Of a DNA stretch of 64,000 bases, positions 8,872 to 17,600 are shown in pieces (position 1 is the stretch's first letter; every line of letters starts with the position of its first letter). The DNA comes from Pyxidicoccus caerfyrddinensis (lineage in GTDB: Bacteria; Myxococcota; Myxococcia; Myxococcales; Myxococcaceae), in assembly GCF_010894405.1 (NCBI RefSeq), contig NZ_JAAIYA010000005.1:310001-374000 (forward strand), in the 5' to 3' direction. The position numbers were made by a program, and so were the translations under genes. The notes under the pieces are model-generated. The model had not been told where the DNA came from. It saw only the letters and a list, made by a program, of their open reading frames with translations, and searched no databases.

Positions 8872-9594
8872 TCAGCGGGTGGGCAGTTCGCGGAACGTGA
8901 TGCCGTCCAGTTCCAGGCGGCGCGCTGCATCCATGAACCGCTCGGTGCCAACAATCACCGTGGCGAAGTTACCCACCCGGAACAGGTCCAGGTCTGCTGG
9001 CAGAGACGCCGCGTCGAGGATGGGTTGCTCCGGCAGCCGGACTGCGACCCGTCCGCAGGTGGCGCAGGGGGGAGGGAGGTCAGGCGGCAGGCAGTCCGGG
9101 TGCAGCCTGCCGTGCGGTTCAATCTGGAGCTCCAGCAGTTCCGGCGGGTTCTTCTGGCGAAACCGTAGCCCCGTCATGCAGCCTAGCAGTCCCCGCACGC
9201 CTTCAGCCTGGAGGCGCTCCAAGGTGTCCCGGCGCAATACCAGCAGGTAGTCCCCCTGCCACGTGAGCGGCCCCAGGTCTCCATGGGCCGTGCCTACCAA
9301 GGGCCCGAAGCTCGTACCGGGCGGAAGCGTCGCGGATGGGGGCGCCAACGGGCGCACCAACTCTCGAAGGCGCGCGCACTCGGACACGGAGGTCGGCCCG
9401 GGGCTGATGAACTTCGCCTGCTCCGGCAATTGCGAGAGGCCCACGGACGGGTAGTCATGCCCTGAAGCACCCCAGATGGCGCCGCACGCGGTGCATTCGA
9501 CCGATGGAAGGGACCACTTGTGCGTGGCGCCGAAGTCGCCTTTGTACCGGGCAGTTGCCGCCCTGTTCTCTCTGAGCTCGAAGAACCGTGTCAT
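8872..9594 (-). CDS. Double-CXXCG family protein (SitI-type immunity protein candidate)
   Basis: This is a 240-residue soluble protein with no signal peptide. Two CXXCG motifs, CTACG near residue 35 and CATCG near residue 180, probably form one zinc knuckle. They mark the myxobacterial double-CXXCG paralogous family (TIGR02264), whose members are encoded next to TIGR02269 lipoproteins. In Myxococcus xanthus, lipoprotein toxins (SitA) are passed between siblings by outer-membrane exchange, and the adjacent downstream gene (SitI) protects the cell; this gene has that position. It starts 12 bases after the toxin stop, so the two are almost certainly co-transcribed. Immunity is inferred from family and context; I see no direct proof in the sequence. 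Confidence 0.8.
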   Translation of the reverse strand: MTRFFELRENRAATARYKGDFGATHKWSLPSVECTACGAIWGASGHDYPSVGLSQLPEQAKFISPGPTSVSECARLRELVRPLAPPSATLPPGTSFGPLVGTAHGDLGPLTWQGDYLLVLRRDTLERLQAEGVRGLLGCMTGLRFRQKNPPELLELQIEPHGRLHPDCLPPDLPPPCATCGRVAVRLPEQPILDAASLPADLDLFRVGNFATVIVGTERFMDAARRLELDGITFRELPTR

Positions 9595-9606
9595 TTGTAG
9601 GGCGCC

Positions 9607-10272
9607 TCACCCGGGCCTGGAATGATAGGGCTGAATGGGGCCGCCGAGGAGCTGGAAGCGGTAGATGAGTTCCCCCGCGTGCTTGAAGATTTCCTCTCTG
9701 CTGGGCGTCGCGTTCCGTCCCTTGAAGTCGCGCCAGGCGTTGTTCCATTCGCCGCCACGCTCTCCGCCCCGGTGAATCCTGACGTGGGTGTCGCGCGGAA
9801 TGGGCAGGGTGTAGTCGTGGATGTTGATACCCCTTCCCTTGAACCACTCCGCGAGGTCCTGCGCCTGGGGGAAGATGTGGTGCTTCTCGAAGCGGCCCGC
9901 CGGTAGTTGCCGGTTTGGCGGTGCGGGTCTGGGCTCGCCGTGCCAGGGGAAGACCATGATAGGTCCACCCTCGCCGGGGAGTCTCATCCCGCTTCCCCAG
10001 TTGCGCTGGGGACCGCTGCCGGGTGCAGCCGCGGCCGCCGGAGGACGGGCAGGAGGGAAGAGCACTCGCTGCACTCCACCGGGCACGTCTTCGCAGCGGT
10101 AGATGCCGCAGGTGTCGCCGCCACACACGACGGTGGTGCACGTGTCTTCTCGCGGATTCGTGCACTCCACTTCTGTGTCAGCCCACGACTCCTGGGGGGA
10201 CGGCGTGACGGTTGAGCAACCGAGCCAGGAGATGGCAAGCAGTGAGAGCAGGAAGGTCTTCAAGACAGGCAT
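9607..10272 (-). CDS. TIGR02269/DUF2380 lipoprotein, SitA-type exchanged toxin candidate
   Basis: This 221-residue protein has a lipoprotein signal ending in the lipobox SWLGC (Cys19), a Cys-rich segment (CTNPREDTC ... CGGDTCGIYRC) to about residue 60, and a Pro/Ala-rich linker to about residue 125. The C-terminal domain starts at FEKHHIFPQ, continues with GINIHDYT and THVRIHRGG, and ends with GEWNNAWRDF. The HH pair plus the two later His residues resemble HNH/endonuclease-VII-type toxin domains found in polymorphic toxins. Lipoproteins of this type (SitA) are transferred by TraA/TraB-dependent outer-membrane exchange in M. xanthus and kill kin lacking the cognate immunity gene. The immunity candidate lies directly downstream. 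Family and architecture are good; nuclease activity is inference. Confidence 0.8.
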   Translation of the reverse strand: MPVLKTFLLSLLAISWLGCSTVTPSPQESWADTEVECTNPREDTCTTVVCGGDTCGIYRCEDVPGGVQRVLFPPARPPAAAAAPGSGPQRNWGSGMRLPGEGGPIMVFPWHGEPRPAPPNRQLPAGRFEKHHIFPQAQDLAEWFKGRGINIHDYTLPIPRDTHVRIHRGGERGGEWNNAWRDFKGRNATPSREEIFKHAGELIYRFQLLGGPIQPYHSRPG

Positions 10273-10551
10273 GTCTTGACAGCTATATCATTCAGGTTCA
10301 CTGCCGCCACGATGGGCTCGTAGGGTGAAACCCGGCTCGGCTTTCGAGGACAGATGTGACCTGTTGGGGCCATTGATTCCAATAGAATATATTAGGTAGG
10401 GTTGGCCGACGCATGTGGCCTCTTCTGAGGTACACGCGCGGCGCATGCTTCGTCGCACCCCCAATGCTCCCCGCTGCCGACAGTTACGGTCGAAATTTTC
10501 GGCGTCGCCGCCTCCTTCGCCAGCAGGCTCGCGGTCGTTGAATCCCTTGAT
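10273..10551. other. AT-richer divergent intergenic region
   Basis: These 279 bases separate the toxin lipoprotein gene (minus) from the gene at 10552 (plus). The region is clearly less GC-rich than its surroundings and contains the AT tract aatagaatatattagg near 10380-10396 and GATATAG (minus strand) close to the lipoprotein start, which could be -10 elements. No convincing small gene or RNA was seen. The base composition fits horizontally acquired or fast-evolving DNA. Confidence 0.5.
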
Positions 10552-11643
10552 ATGAAAATCGCCATCAAGCTTCTGTCGGATTCAGACTTGTCACTGTTCG
10601 AGGGTCACGTGGCTTATGCCGGACGGAGGACGGTTGAGCTGGATGCCAATATCTTCTTGGGCGAGTTCTACCCTGGGCTCAAGGGGCTGTATGAGCAGGT
10701 AGCCATTTCGCTCGTGGTTGCCGGGCCCGGTGGAGGGGATGCGCAGCGATTGACGCGGGAGATTCAGAGAGCACGAGGTTCAGGCCGTTGGTGCCTGGAA
10801 GGGGAGCGGATACATGCTCCGGTCGGTAAGCCCGGCCGATATGACACGCTGACTGTCGGCGACTATGGCATTTTCGCCTTCGATGGGGTCACGCGCCCGA
10901 ACATTGTGACACTTGTTCTTGTATCGGCGCATGATGATCCCCGGTTGCACGAAGTTATTACATCCCGCTGCGGTTTCACCGCGCAGCGTTCCATCGTCGC
11001 GGTATCGGAATTACTCATCGCGGAACTGCGGGCGGTCTCTGGCGTAGCATATTCCGGAGAGCATCCTCTTGATGTATTGGGCTTCCGCGACACGGTCGAG
11101 GAAGTGCTCTTTGGTGACACGGCGACCGCGCAGATCTTGGAGCGACCATCAGGCGGGTCGATGTTGCATGCTGACTTGCGCCAGCAACTTCACTCTGCGG
11201 GCGAGTTCGTTCAGTGGGGTGAGGAGCTTTTCGGGATGTGGCTCGTTGCCTCTGGTCACGGTGAGGAAGAGTTCGAGTGGGTTTCGCAGACTCATGTGCG
11301 GTCGGTGTTTGACTATGAAGTGCGTTCGGCGAAATGGATTAATGGGGCTCCTGTTGTGTTTGTGTGTGTGAAGTCGACGCGAGGACCCTTCGAGCGGCCA
11401 CTGCATTTGACTGTGGGGGAATTGAGGTTCGCCGCACGGATGGGGTGTTGCCGTATCGCGCGGTTGTATGCTGTTGATGGGAATTCGATGATGGTTCGAA
11501 TCCTTGCGGGAGTGGAAACGGTTGCCGGAAGGATGCTGAGGGACCTTGACGCTTTTCCTCCAGGAGCCTTGGCGGAGAGTTTTCAGATGGATCCGATGAT
11601 GTTTGAGGTCGAATGGGAGGCAGTACTGGAATCTCGGTCCTGA
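10552..11643 (+). CDS. Unknown protein with degenerate PD-(D/E)xK / DUF3883-like core
   Basis: This is a 363-residue protein in AT-richer DNA than its neighbours, with many ATT, TTG and GTT codons. No signal peptide or membrane segment is evident. Residues about 225-310 (EFVQWGEELFGMWL, then FDYEVRSAKW, VFVCVKSTRGPF, LHLTVGELRFAA) follow the order of the NO VEIN C-terminal/DUF3883 restriction-endonuclease-like fold: Asp254, then a strand ending in x-x-V-K-S-T with Lys274. The residue expected to be Glu two before the Lys is Cys272, so a nuclease would be impaired. The N-terminal 200 residues are not recognised. The gene is divergent from the toxin/immunity pair and may belong to the same accessory patch. 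Function is not assigned. Confidence 0.75.
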   Translation: MKIAIKLLSDSDLSLFEGHVAYAGRRTVELDANIFLGEFYPGLKGLYEQVAISLVVAGPGGGDAQRLTREIQRARGSGRWCLEGERIHAPVGKPGRYDTLTVGDYGIFAFDGVTRPNIVTLVLVSAHDDPRLHEVITSRCGFTAQRSIVAVSELLIAELRAVSGVAYSGEHPLDVLGFRDTVEEVLFGDTATAQILERPSGGSMLHADLRQQLHSAGEFVQWGEELFGMWLVASGHGEEEFEWVSQTHVRSVFDYEVRSAKWINGAPVVFVCVKSTRGPFERPLHLTVGELRFAARMGCCRIARLYAVDGNSMMVRILAGVETVAGRMLRDLDAFPPGALAESFQMDPMMFEVEWEAVLESRS

Positions 11644-11702
11644 GCGCGCTCGCGTCAGTGCCTGAAGCCCGGCCCCGTCGCTGCGCGGCAGGAGGTGGAC
11701 GG

Positions 11703-12761
11703 ATGTCCCCGCGAATCACCGTGAGCCCCGACGACACGGACTGGAAGGTGGCCCCGGAGGTGCCGGGCCTGCTGCTGGACGTGCCGCATGAGGGCCGCTG
11801 GCGCCAGCGACCGTCCCTGCACATCGAGGCCACGGCCCACCACCTGCTCCGGGTGACGAGCGGTGGGCAGCCGCTCCTCTGGATGCGAATCGATGACTGG
11901 TGGGACGACGGTGCCTTCCTTCGCGGGCCCGCTCCAACGCCCTGGCGGCTTCCCTCCTTCACCTCGGCGGAGGCACGAGGGATGCCCCACGCTCCCGCGA
12001 CGGTGGAGTGGTGGACGTCCTGGGCCCACCGCTTCGTGAGGGAGCTGGAGCGCGCCGACGCTTCCATCCTGCACGCTGGCCTCTGGGGCCTGCGGCCGCT
12101 GCTCCCCGTACCCGCGAGCAAAGCCGCGTCGTACCCGTGCATTCCCACCTCCAGGTCGGGTGGACCGCTCGACCCGCCCCACTCCCTGGAAGAGGCGCTG
12201 CGCTTCGAGCCGTTCTGGTGGGAGCCCTGGGACTGGCGGATGCCCGACCGCTACGAGGTGCGCAGCGGCGCCGTGCTCTCCCTGCGCCAACCCTCTCCGC
12301 CGGACGACGGCCGGGTGAAGGCCTGGCGCAAGCACGCGCGCGACGGGACGCTTCCACCCGTGCTGCTGCTCTACTTCCAGCTCGCGGGGAAGTGGCTGGT
12401 GGTGGATGGCCATGACCGCCTGCACGCGGCGCTGCTCGAAGGGCTGGCCCCGCCCCTCCTCGGCCTGTGGCCCGTCCAGGAGCGGCCTGTCCCCGACAAT
12501 CCCCACTGGCGCGCGGGTGCCATGCAGGGCGCCCAGGCCGCCCTCGGGGCTGGCATCACTCCCGCCAGGGTCGACTCCGCGAATGAATTGCTCCTGCGCA
12601 GCCACCAGACGCACCAGCGGCTGGCCATCACCCGTGCGTGGCCGCTCGCGGGAGGTGCCCCGGCGTGGATGCGCGAGGTGGTGGCCCGGCGTGAGCAGGC
12701 GCCCTTCCCAGTGAAGGACCCCGACGACTGGGAGTGGTTCGCGGGGACGCGCCAGCGCTGA
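11703..12761 (+). CDS. Conserved-looking protein with ParB-like GHDR motif
   Basis: This is a 352-residue soluble protein, rich in Trp and Pro. I chose ATG at 11703 because AGGAGG precedes it by 8 bases; the longer in-frame ORF starting at 11613 would overlap the previous gene. Near residues 230-260 the stretch KWLVVDGHDRLHAALLEG resembles the GHxR loop of ParB/sulfiredoxin-like domains, which bind nucleotides in ParB (CTP) or act as nucleases in relatives. The rest is not recognised. It follows the 10552 gene by 59 bases on the same strand but has normal high GC, so it may mark the end of the accessory patch. It is convergent with the next gene with a 4-bp gap. Confidence 0.75.
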   Translation: MSPRITVSPDDTDWKVAPEVPGLLLDVPHEGRWRQRPSLHIEATAHHLLRVTSGGQPLLWMRIDDWWDDGAFLRGPAPTPWRLPSFTSAEARGMPHAPATVEWWTSWAHRFVRELERADASILHAGLWGLRPLLPVPASKAASYPCIPTSRSGGPLDPPHSLEEALRFEPFWWEPWDWRMPDRYEVRSGAVLSLRQPSPPDDGRVKAWRKHARDGTLPPVLLLYFQLAGKWLVVDGHDRLHAALLEGLAPPLLGLWPVQERPVPDNPHWRAGAMQGAQAALGAGITPARVDSANELLLRSHQTHQRLAITRAWPLAGGAPAWMREVVARREQAPFPVKDPDDWEWFAGTRQR

Positions 12762-12765
12762 CGCT

Positions 12766-14334
12766 TCACGCCGCCGCGCGGGGCTGCTCCAGGGAGACGC
12801 GCGGCAGGGGCAGGGCCTGCGGGACGCTCGCCTCCATCGCGAGGAGCAGCTCCGGCGACGCGAGGCGGGGGAGGACGACGAGCTGCGTGCTCTCCTGCGC
12901 CACCACGCGCAGCGGGCGCTCCACCTCCAGCAGCATCGTGCCCCGTGCCGTCATCCTCGGCGCGGCGTGCGTCAGCTCCACCGCGCCCGCCAGCACCAAC
13001 AGGTACGAGCCCGGCTCCAGCAGTCGCTCCTGCCGCGGCGCCAGCTCCACCTGCTCGCCGCGCCGCAGCCAGCCGAGCCGCGCCTTGCGGCCCAGGTGCG
13101 CGTAGCGGTCCATCCCCCGCACCAGGTCGTCGAAGCGCCGCTCCGCGAAGGTGCCCCACACGCTGTGCCGCAGCCCCGCGTCCGCCGCCAGCATGGGCAG
13201 CAGCGCCGCGCGCGGAATCCGCACCAGCGTGGACGCCGCCGCCGTGCGCACCGAGGCCGAGCGCCGCTCGCCCCCCAGCATCGCAATCTCCCCGAACACC
13301 GTCCCGCTGCCGAGCTGGTTCACCACCCCGTCCTCGCCCCCGCCGTTCTCCGCCAGCACGTACGCCGCGCCTCGCGCCAGCAGGTACAGCTCGTCGCTCG
13401 CGTCGCCCTTGCGGAACACGTAGCGGCCCGCGGGCAGCTCCATCACCTGCGCGCTCGCGGCCAGCGACTCCAGCGCCTGCGTGCCGAAGCGCGCGAACAG
13501 CGGCGACGCCTTCAGCTGCCGCACCACCTCCGAGCGCCGCAGCTTCGCGCCGCCGGGCAGCCGCCGCGCCAGGGCCCTCAGCGCGTCCATCGGCTTGCGC
13601 AGCGAGCGGCCGCACAGCACGCGCAGCACGCTCAGGATGTTGGCCGCCGTCGCCGGCACCAGCGTCACCAGCCCGTGCCCGTCCACGTAGCCGGGGTTGG
13701 CCTCCATGAAGAAGCGCGCGGCCGGCTTGTCGCACTGGCGCCAGTAGTCCTGCTCCACCTCGGACTCGCGCGTGCGCCAGCCCACCTCGCGCAGGAGCGG
13801 GTTGGCCGCGTCCACCTTCTCCAGGCCGAACTCCGTGGCCAGCCCGTCCATGAAGGCCAGCAGCTGCGGCGGCACCGGCTGCTCGCGGCGCGGCCACACC
13901 TCGCCGCAGTACTTGGCGAACAGCGCGTAGCTCGACGGGTGCACCAGCGAGCCCATGTAGTACGTGGGCCGGCCCGGGTGCCGCAGCATGTACTTGAGCA
14001 CCAGCGTCAGCCCGAAGCGCGTGTTGGTGTTGGCCCCCCGGTACGCCCGCAGCGAGCCCGCTTCCGCGCGGAACACCGCCGTCGTCACGCCGTTGAGCGG
14101 CTTCTCGAAGACGTGCATGGCGAAGTAGCCGACGATGTCGCCCGCCTCGTTCTTGTGGACCTGAATCCAGGTGTGCTCGGCCTTGGACTCCACCACGTAT
14201 TTCGCGAACGACTCCCGCTCCACGCCGTCGAAGATCTGCTGGTGGACCGCGTACAGCGCGTCCGTCAGGCGCGCCCGGGCCTCCAGGGTCAGGGACTTGG
14301 GGACGATGACTTCGGTGCTCGCGATACGGGGCAT
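12766..14334 (-). CDS. GNAT-like acyltransferase fused to cyclic-nucleotide-binding domain
   Basis: This is a 522-residue protein. Residues about 20-220 look like an N-acyltransferase (GNAT-type) fold: TWIQVHKNEAGDIVGYFAMH is a typical beta4/beta5 region, followed by SLRAYRGANTNTRFG. Residues about 275-400 are a cyclic-nucleotide-binding/CRP-like beta roll, with LPAGRYVFRKGD, ELYLLARGAAYV, GTVFGEIAMLGGERRSASVRT and a following hinge helix. The C-terminal 120 residues resemble a second, degenerate roll. No DNA-binding domain is seen, so the CNB part probably controls enzyme activity rather than transcription. GGAGGA lies 7 bases before the ATG. Mycobacterial Pat lysine acetyltransferases fuse the same two domain types in the opposite order. 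Substrate unknown. Confidence 0.75.
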   Translation of the reverse strand: MPRIASTEVIVPKSLTLEARARLTDALYAVHQQIFDGVERESFAKYVVESKAEHTWIQVHKNEAGDIVGYFAMHVFEKPLNGVTTAVFRAEAGSLRAYRGANTNTRFGLTLVLKYMLRHPGRPTYYMGSLVHPSSYALFAKYCGEVWPRREQPVPPQLLAFMDGLATEFGLEKVDAANPLLREVGWRTRESEVEQDYWRQCDKPAARFFMEANPGYVDGHGLVTLVPATAANILSVLRVLCGRSLRKPMDALRALARRLPGGAKLRRSEVVRQLKASPLFARFGTQALESLAASAQVMELPAGRYVFRKGDASDELYLLARGAAYVLAENGGGEDGVVNQLGSGTVFGEIAMLGGERRSASVRTAAASTLVRIPRAALLPMLAADAGLRHSVWGTFAERRFDDLVRGMDRYAHLGRKARLGWLRRGEQVELAPRQERLLEPGSYLLVLAGAVELTHAAPRMTARGTMLLEVERPLRVVAQESTQLVVLPRLASPELLLAMEASVPQALPLPRVSLEQPRAAA

Positions 14335-14673
14335 GGCGGCTCCTCCCGGCTCTGCTGCCGGGGGCCTTGTGCAATCGCGCTGCCATGGTCCGGGCGCGCT
14401 GTACTGAGTGGGGATTCCCGAGGGAGACCTCGCCGCCCGTGTGGGAAAGCAGACGGGGAGTGGGAGCCCGGGCGCGTCGGTAGGGAACGCGGATGCGTGC
14501 GTGGGCGACGCCGACCCCTGGCCGGGCCCGGCTCGCGTTTCTGGAGGACGCGGGAGCGTGCGCGGGCGACGCGGGGCCGGGGGATGCGGGGGGGCTGGCT
14601 GGTCCTCTCAGAACCCAGTCAGCGCCAGGGCAGGCGGGCAGGCGTCACCCCCGGGAAAGGCCGGCCTGAAGGC
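14335..14673. other. Intergenic region with imperfect direct repeat, no gene seen
   Basis: These 339 bases lie between two minus-strand genes. Plus-strand frames are open here, but they run antisense into the YhaN-like gene and show no recognisable protein. A 27-base imperfect direct repeat is listed separately. The promoter of the GNAT/CNB gene should lie here, but I could not pick a clear -35/-10 pair. Confidence 0.6.
14485..14572. repeat. Imperfect 27-bp direct repeat, two copies 61 bp apart
   Basis: Copies at 14485-14511 and 14546-14572 match at 23 of 27 positions; both end in GGGCGACGC. The purpose is unknown; the repeat could be a regulatory pair or simple GC-rich sequence drift. Confidence 0.4.
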
Positions 14674-17600
14674 TCAGCCGGCCTGGAGCTCGGGGGCGGG
14701 GATGGGCTGCGCCGTGCTCACGGTGGAGTCCAGCTCCTGCACCCGGGCGCCCTCGGCGGCGAAGGCCTCGCGGAGCCAGGGGTGGCAGGTGAAGGCAATC
14801 ACCTGGTGCTGCGTGGAGAGCCGGGCCAGCAGGCGGATGGCGCCACGGGCCCGCTCCGGGTCGAAGTTCACCAGCACGTCGTCCACGATGAGCGGCAGCG
14901 CGCCGCGCGTCTCGCCGAAGTCGCGCACCACCGCGAGGCGGAAGGCGAGGTAGAGCTGCTCGCGCGTGCCCCGGGAGAGCTGCGCCGCGCTCCAGTCGCG
15001 CTCGCCGTCGCCCACGCGCAGCTCGCGCTCCTCGCTCGTGGGGATGAAGACGCGGCGGTAGCGGCCTCCGGTGAGCGCGGCGAAGTGCTCGGAGGCGAGC
15101 TGCACCACGCGCGGCTGCTGCTCCTCCTCGAAGCGGCGCCGGGCCCGGGCGAGCAGGGCCAGCGTCAGCCGGTCCGCGGCATAGCGTGTGGCCAGCTCCG
15201 CGACGCGGGCGCGCAGGGCTTCCTCCTCGATGCGGAGCCGCGCCAGCTCGTCGTCGTTCTCCCAGGCCGAGAGCTGGTTGCTGAGGGCGCCCAGTTCCGT
15301 GAGCACGGCCTTGTTCCGCTCCTGCGCTTCGGTGTGCCGTGCGCGTCGAGTGCCCAGTGAGGCGTGCAGTCCTTCCTCTCCGCCCACTTCGCGGAGGGCC
15401 TCGCGCACGTGGGCCTCCGTCAGGCCGGTGCGTGCTTCGATTCGCTGGGACAGCTCGCGTGCGCGGTGCGTGAGCTCGGCGTAGCGGCGGGCCTGCGCGG
15501 CGCGGCGGCGGAAGGACTCCTCGTCGGCGCCACCGCCCTCGGCCAGGAGCAGCGCGAGCGCCAGCTCCTCCTCGTGGGACAGGCCGTCCAGCCGGGCCTT
15601 CTCCGCGAGCAGCTCGCGGCGACTCTCCTCGAGGACGCGGCGCTCGGCGGTCTGCTCGCGCTCGGAGTCCAGCGCGGCGGAGACTCGCGCGGCGACGGTC
15701 TCCAGCGCACCCTGGGGAATCGCGGCCGTCATGGCTTGCGTGGCACGGGTGGACCCCGGCTCCGAGAAGCCCAGCCCGGAAGCCAGCCCCGCTGCCACGG
15801 CTTCCTCCCACAGCTTCAGGGCCACGGGGGCACAGGCCCGCTCATCCACCGCGAGCGCCGCCGCCTCCGCGCCCACGTCCAGCAGCCGCTGCCGGAGCGC
15901 CGCCGCATCCCGCCACAGCGTCAGGGCCGCCGACGCCGGAAGCGTGGAAGGGAAGTGCCGCGCGGACAGGTGCGCCGCCAGCTCCGTCGCGAGCGTCCCG
16001 CGTCGCACCTCGGCCTCTCGCAGCGTCTCCTCCGCGCGCTGCTCCTCCCGCACCGCCTCGCCATGTCCCTCGCGGAGCTTCTCCTCTTCGCGCAGGAGCA
16101 ACTCGCGCCGACCGGCCTGCTCCAGCGCTTCCGCCAGCGCGGCCTCCCGTGTCGCCAGGTCCGACGCCGTCGCCACTGGCGTCATGCCAGCCTCCGCGGC
16201 GGCGGACAGCAAATCGCGATGCAGCATTTCCTCTCGCGCCGCCAGGCCCGCCAGTGTCGAGCGCAGCCGCTCCTCCTCCTGCTGCCTCCCGCGCTGCCGC
16301 GCCGCATGCGCCTCCAGGCCCGCGTCGCGCGCGGCCTCCACGCGCCTGCGCGCCAGCTCCAGCACGCCTGTCAGCAGCAGCCCGCCCACGAGGCTCAGCG
16401 CCCCGGCCACCGTCCCCGCCAGGAGCCACGTCACCACCGCGAGCACCACCGTCACTCCCGCGACGGCGGGCACCCACCACATGGGCAGCACCACGTCCGC
16501 CGGCGTCGGCTCGCCTTGCGAACGGGCGCTCTCGTACTGCCGCCGCAGCTCGGCGCGCTGCTCGCTCAGTCGGTCCAGCTCACCGCGCACCGTCCGCAGC
16601 CGCCCCAGCCCGGACTGCTGCTGGCGCACCTGCGCGGGCCGCACGTCCGGAAGCCCCGCCAGCTCACCGCGCACTCGCGCCACCGCGCCGTCCAGCCGCT
16701 CCCGCTCCGAGCGCGCACGCATCCTCGCGCCCAGGGCCTCGCGGCGCTCCGTCTCCACCGCCGCGAGCCGTGTGGCCAGCTCCTCCAGCGCCGCGCGCAC
16801 GCTCGCGCTCAAGTCGAGCGCCATCAGCCCGGGCCCGTCCACCGGCAGCCCCAGCTCGCGCAGCTCACGCTCCACCTGCCGGCGCTTCTCCTCCACCGCC
16901 GCGCGCCGCGCGGGCAGTGCCCGCAACAATCCCGAGCGCTCCGTGTACGCGGCCAGCGCCAGGTGCAGCGCTTCCCCCCGCCCGCGCACCGGAGACGGCG
17001 CGGCCAGCCGCTCCAGCCCCGCGTCCACCGTCGCGAGCTTCTCCGCCAGCCGCGCCCCTTCCGCGCGGTAGCTCCTGCGCCGGTGCAGCGCGTCCTCCAG
17101 CCGGGCCTCGCCGCCCTCGGGGAAGTGCTCCAGCTCGGGCAGCGACGCCAGCTCCGCGCGGGCCTCCGCCAGCGCCGACACGTCCGCCAGCGCCGCCTCC
17201 AATCGCCCGAGCCGCTCCAGCTCGCGGCCCGCGTCGTGCAGCTCCGCCTCCAGCACGCGCTGCTCTTCACTTCGCGCGGCCAGCCGCTCCTTCTCCGCGA
17301 AGTACCGCGCTGGCCGGTCTCCCGCCTCGCGCAGCCGGGCCTGCACGTCCTCCAGGGCCCGCAGCGCCTCGTTCAGCAGCGGCGTCTGCCCGTTCGGCTT
17401 GTAGAGGGCGCCCGCGCTCTTCTCCAGCCGCGCCACCACCTCCGGCAGCCGGCGCGCGCCCCGCATGCTCGCGGCGACGAGGGCCTCGGAGGCGCCGCGC
17501 TGCTCGGTGAGCCGCTCGAAGCCGGCCAGCTCATCCAGGCGGAAGGCGAAGACGTCGAAGAACAGCTCGCGCGACACGTGGCCCAGCGCGTCCTGCACCC

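Noticed and set aside
14408-14953. 181-codon plus-strand open frame over the 14.3-14.7 kb gap
   Set aside because: Runs antisense into the end of the YhaN-like gene, no ribosome site, and composition explained by the direct repeat.
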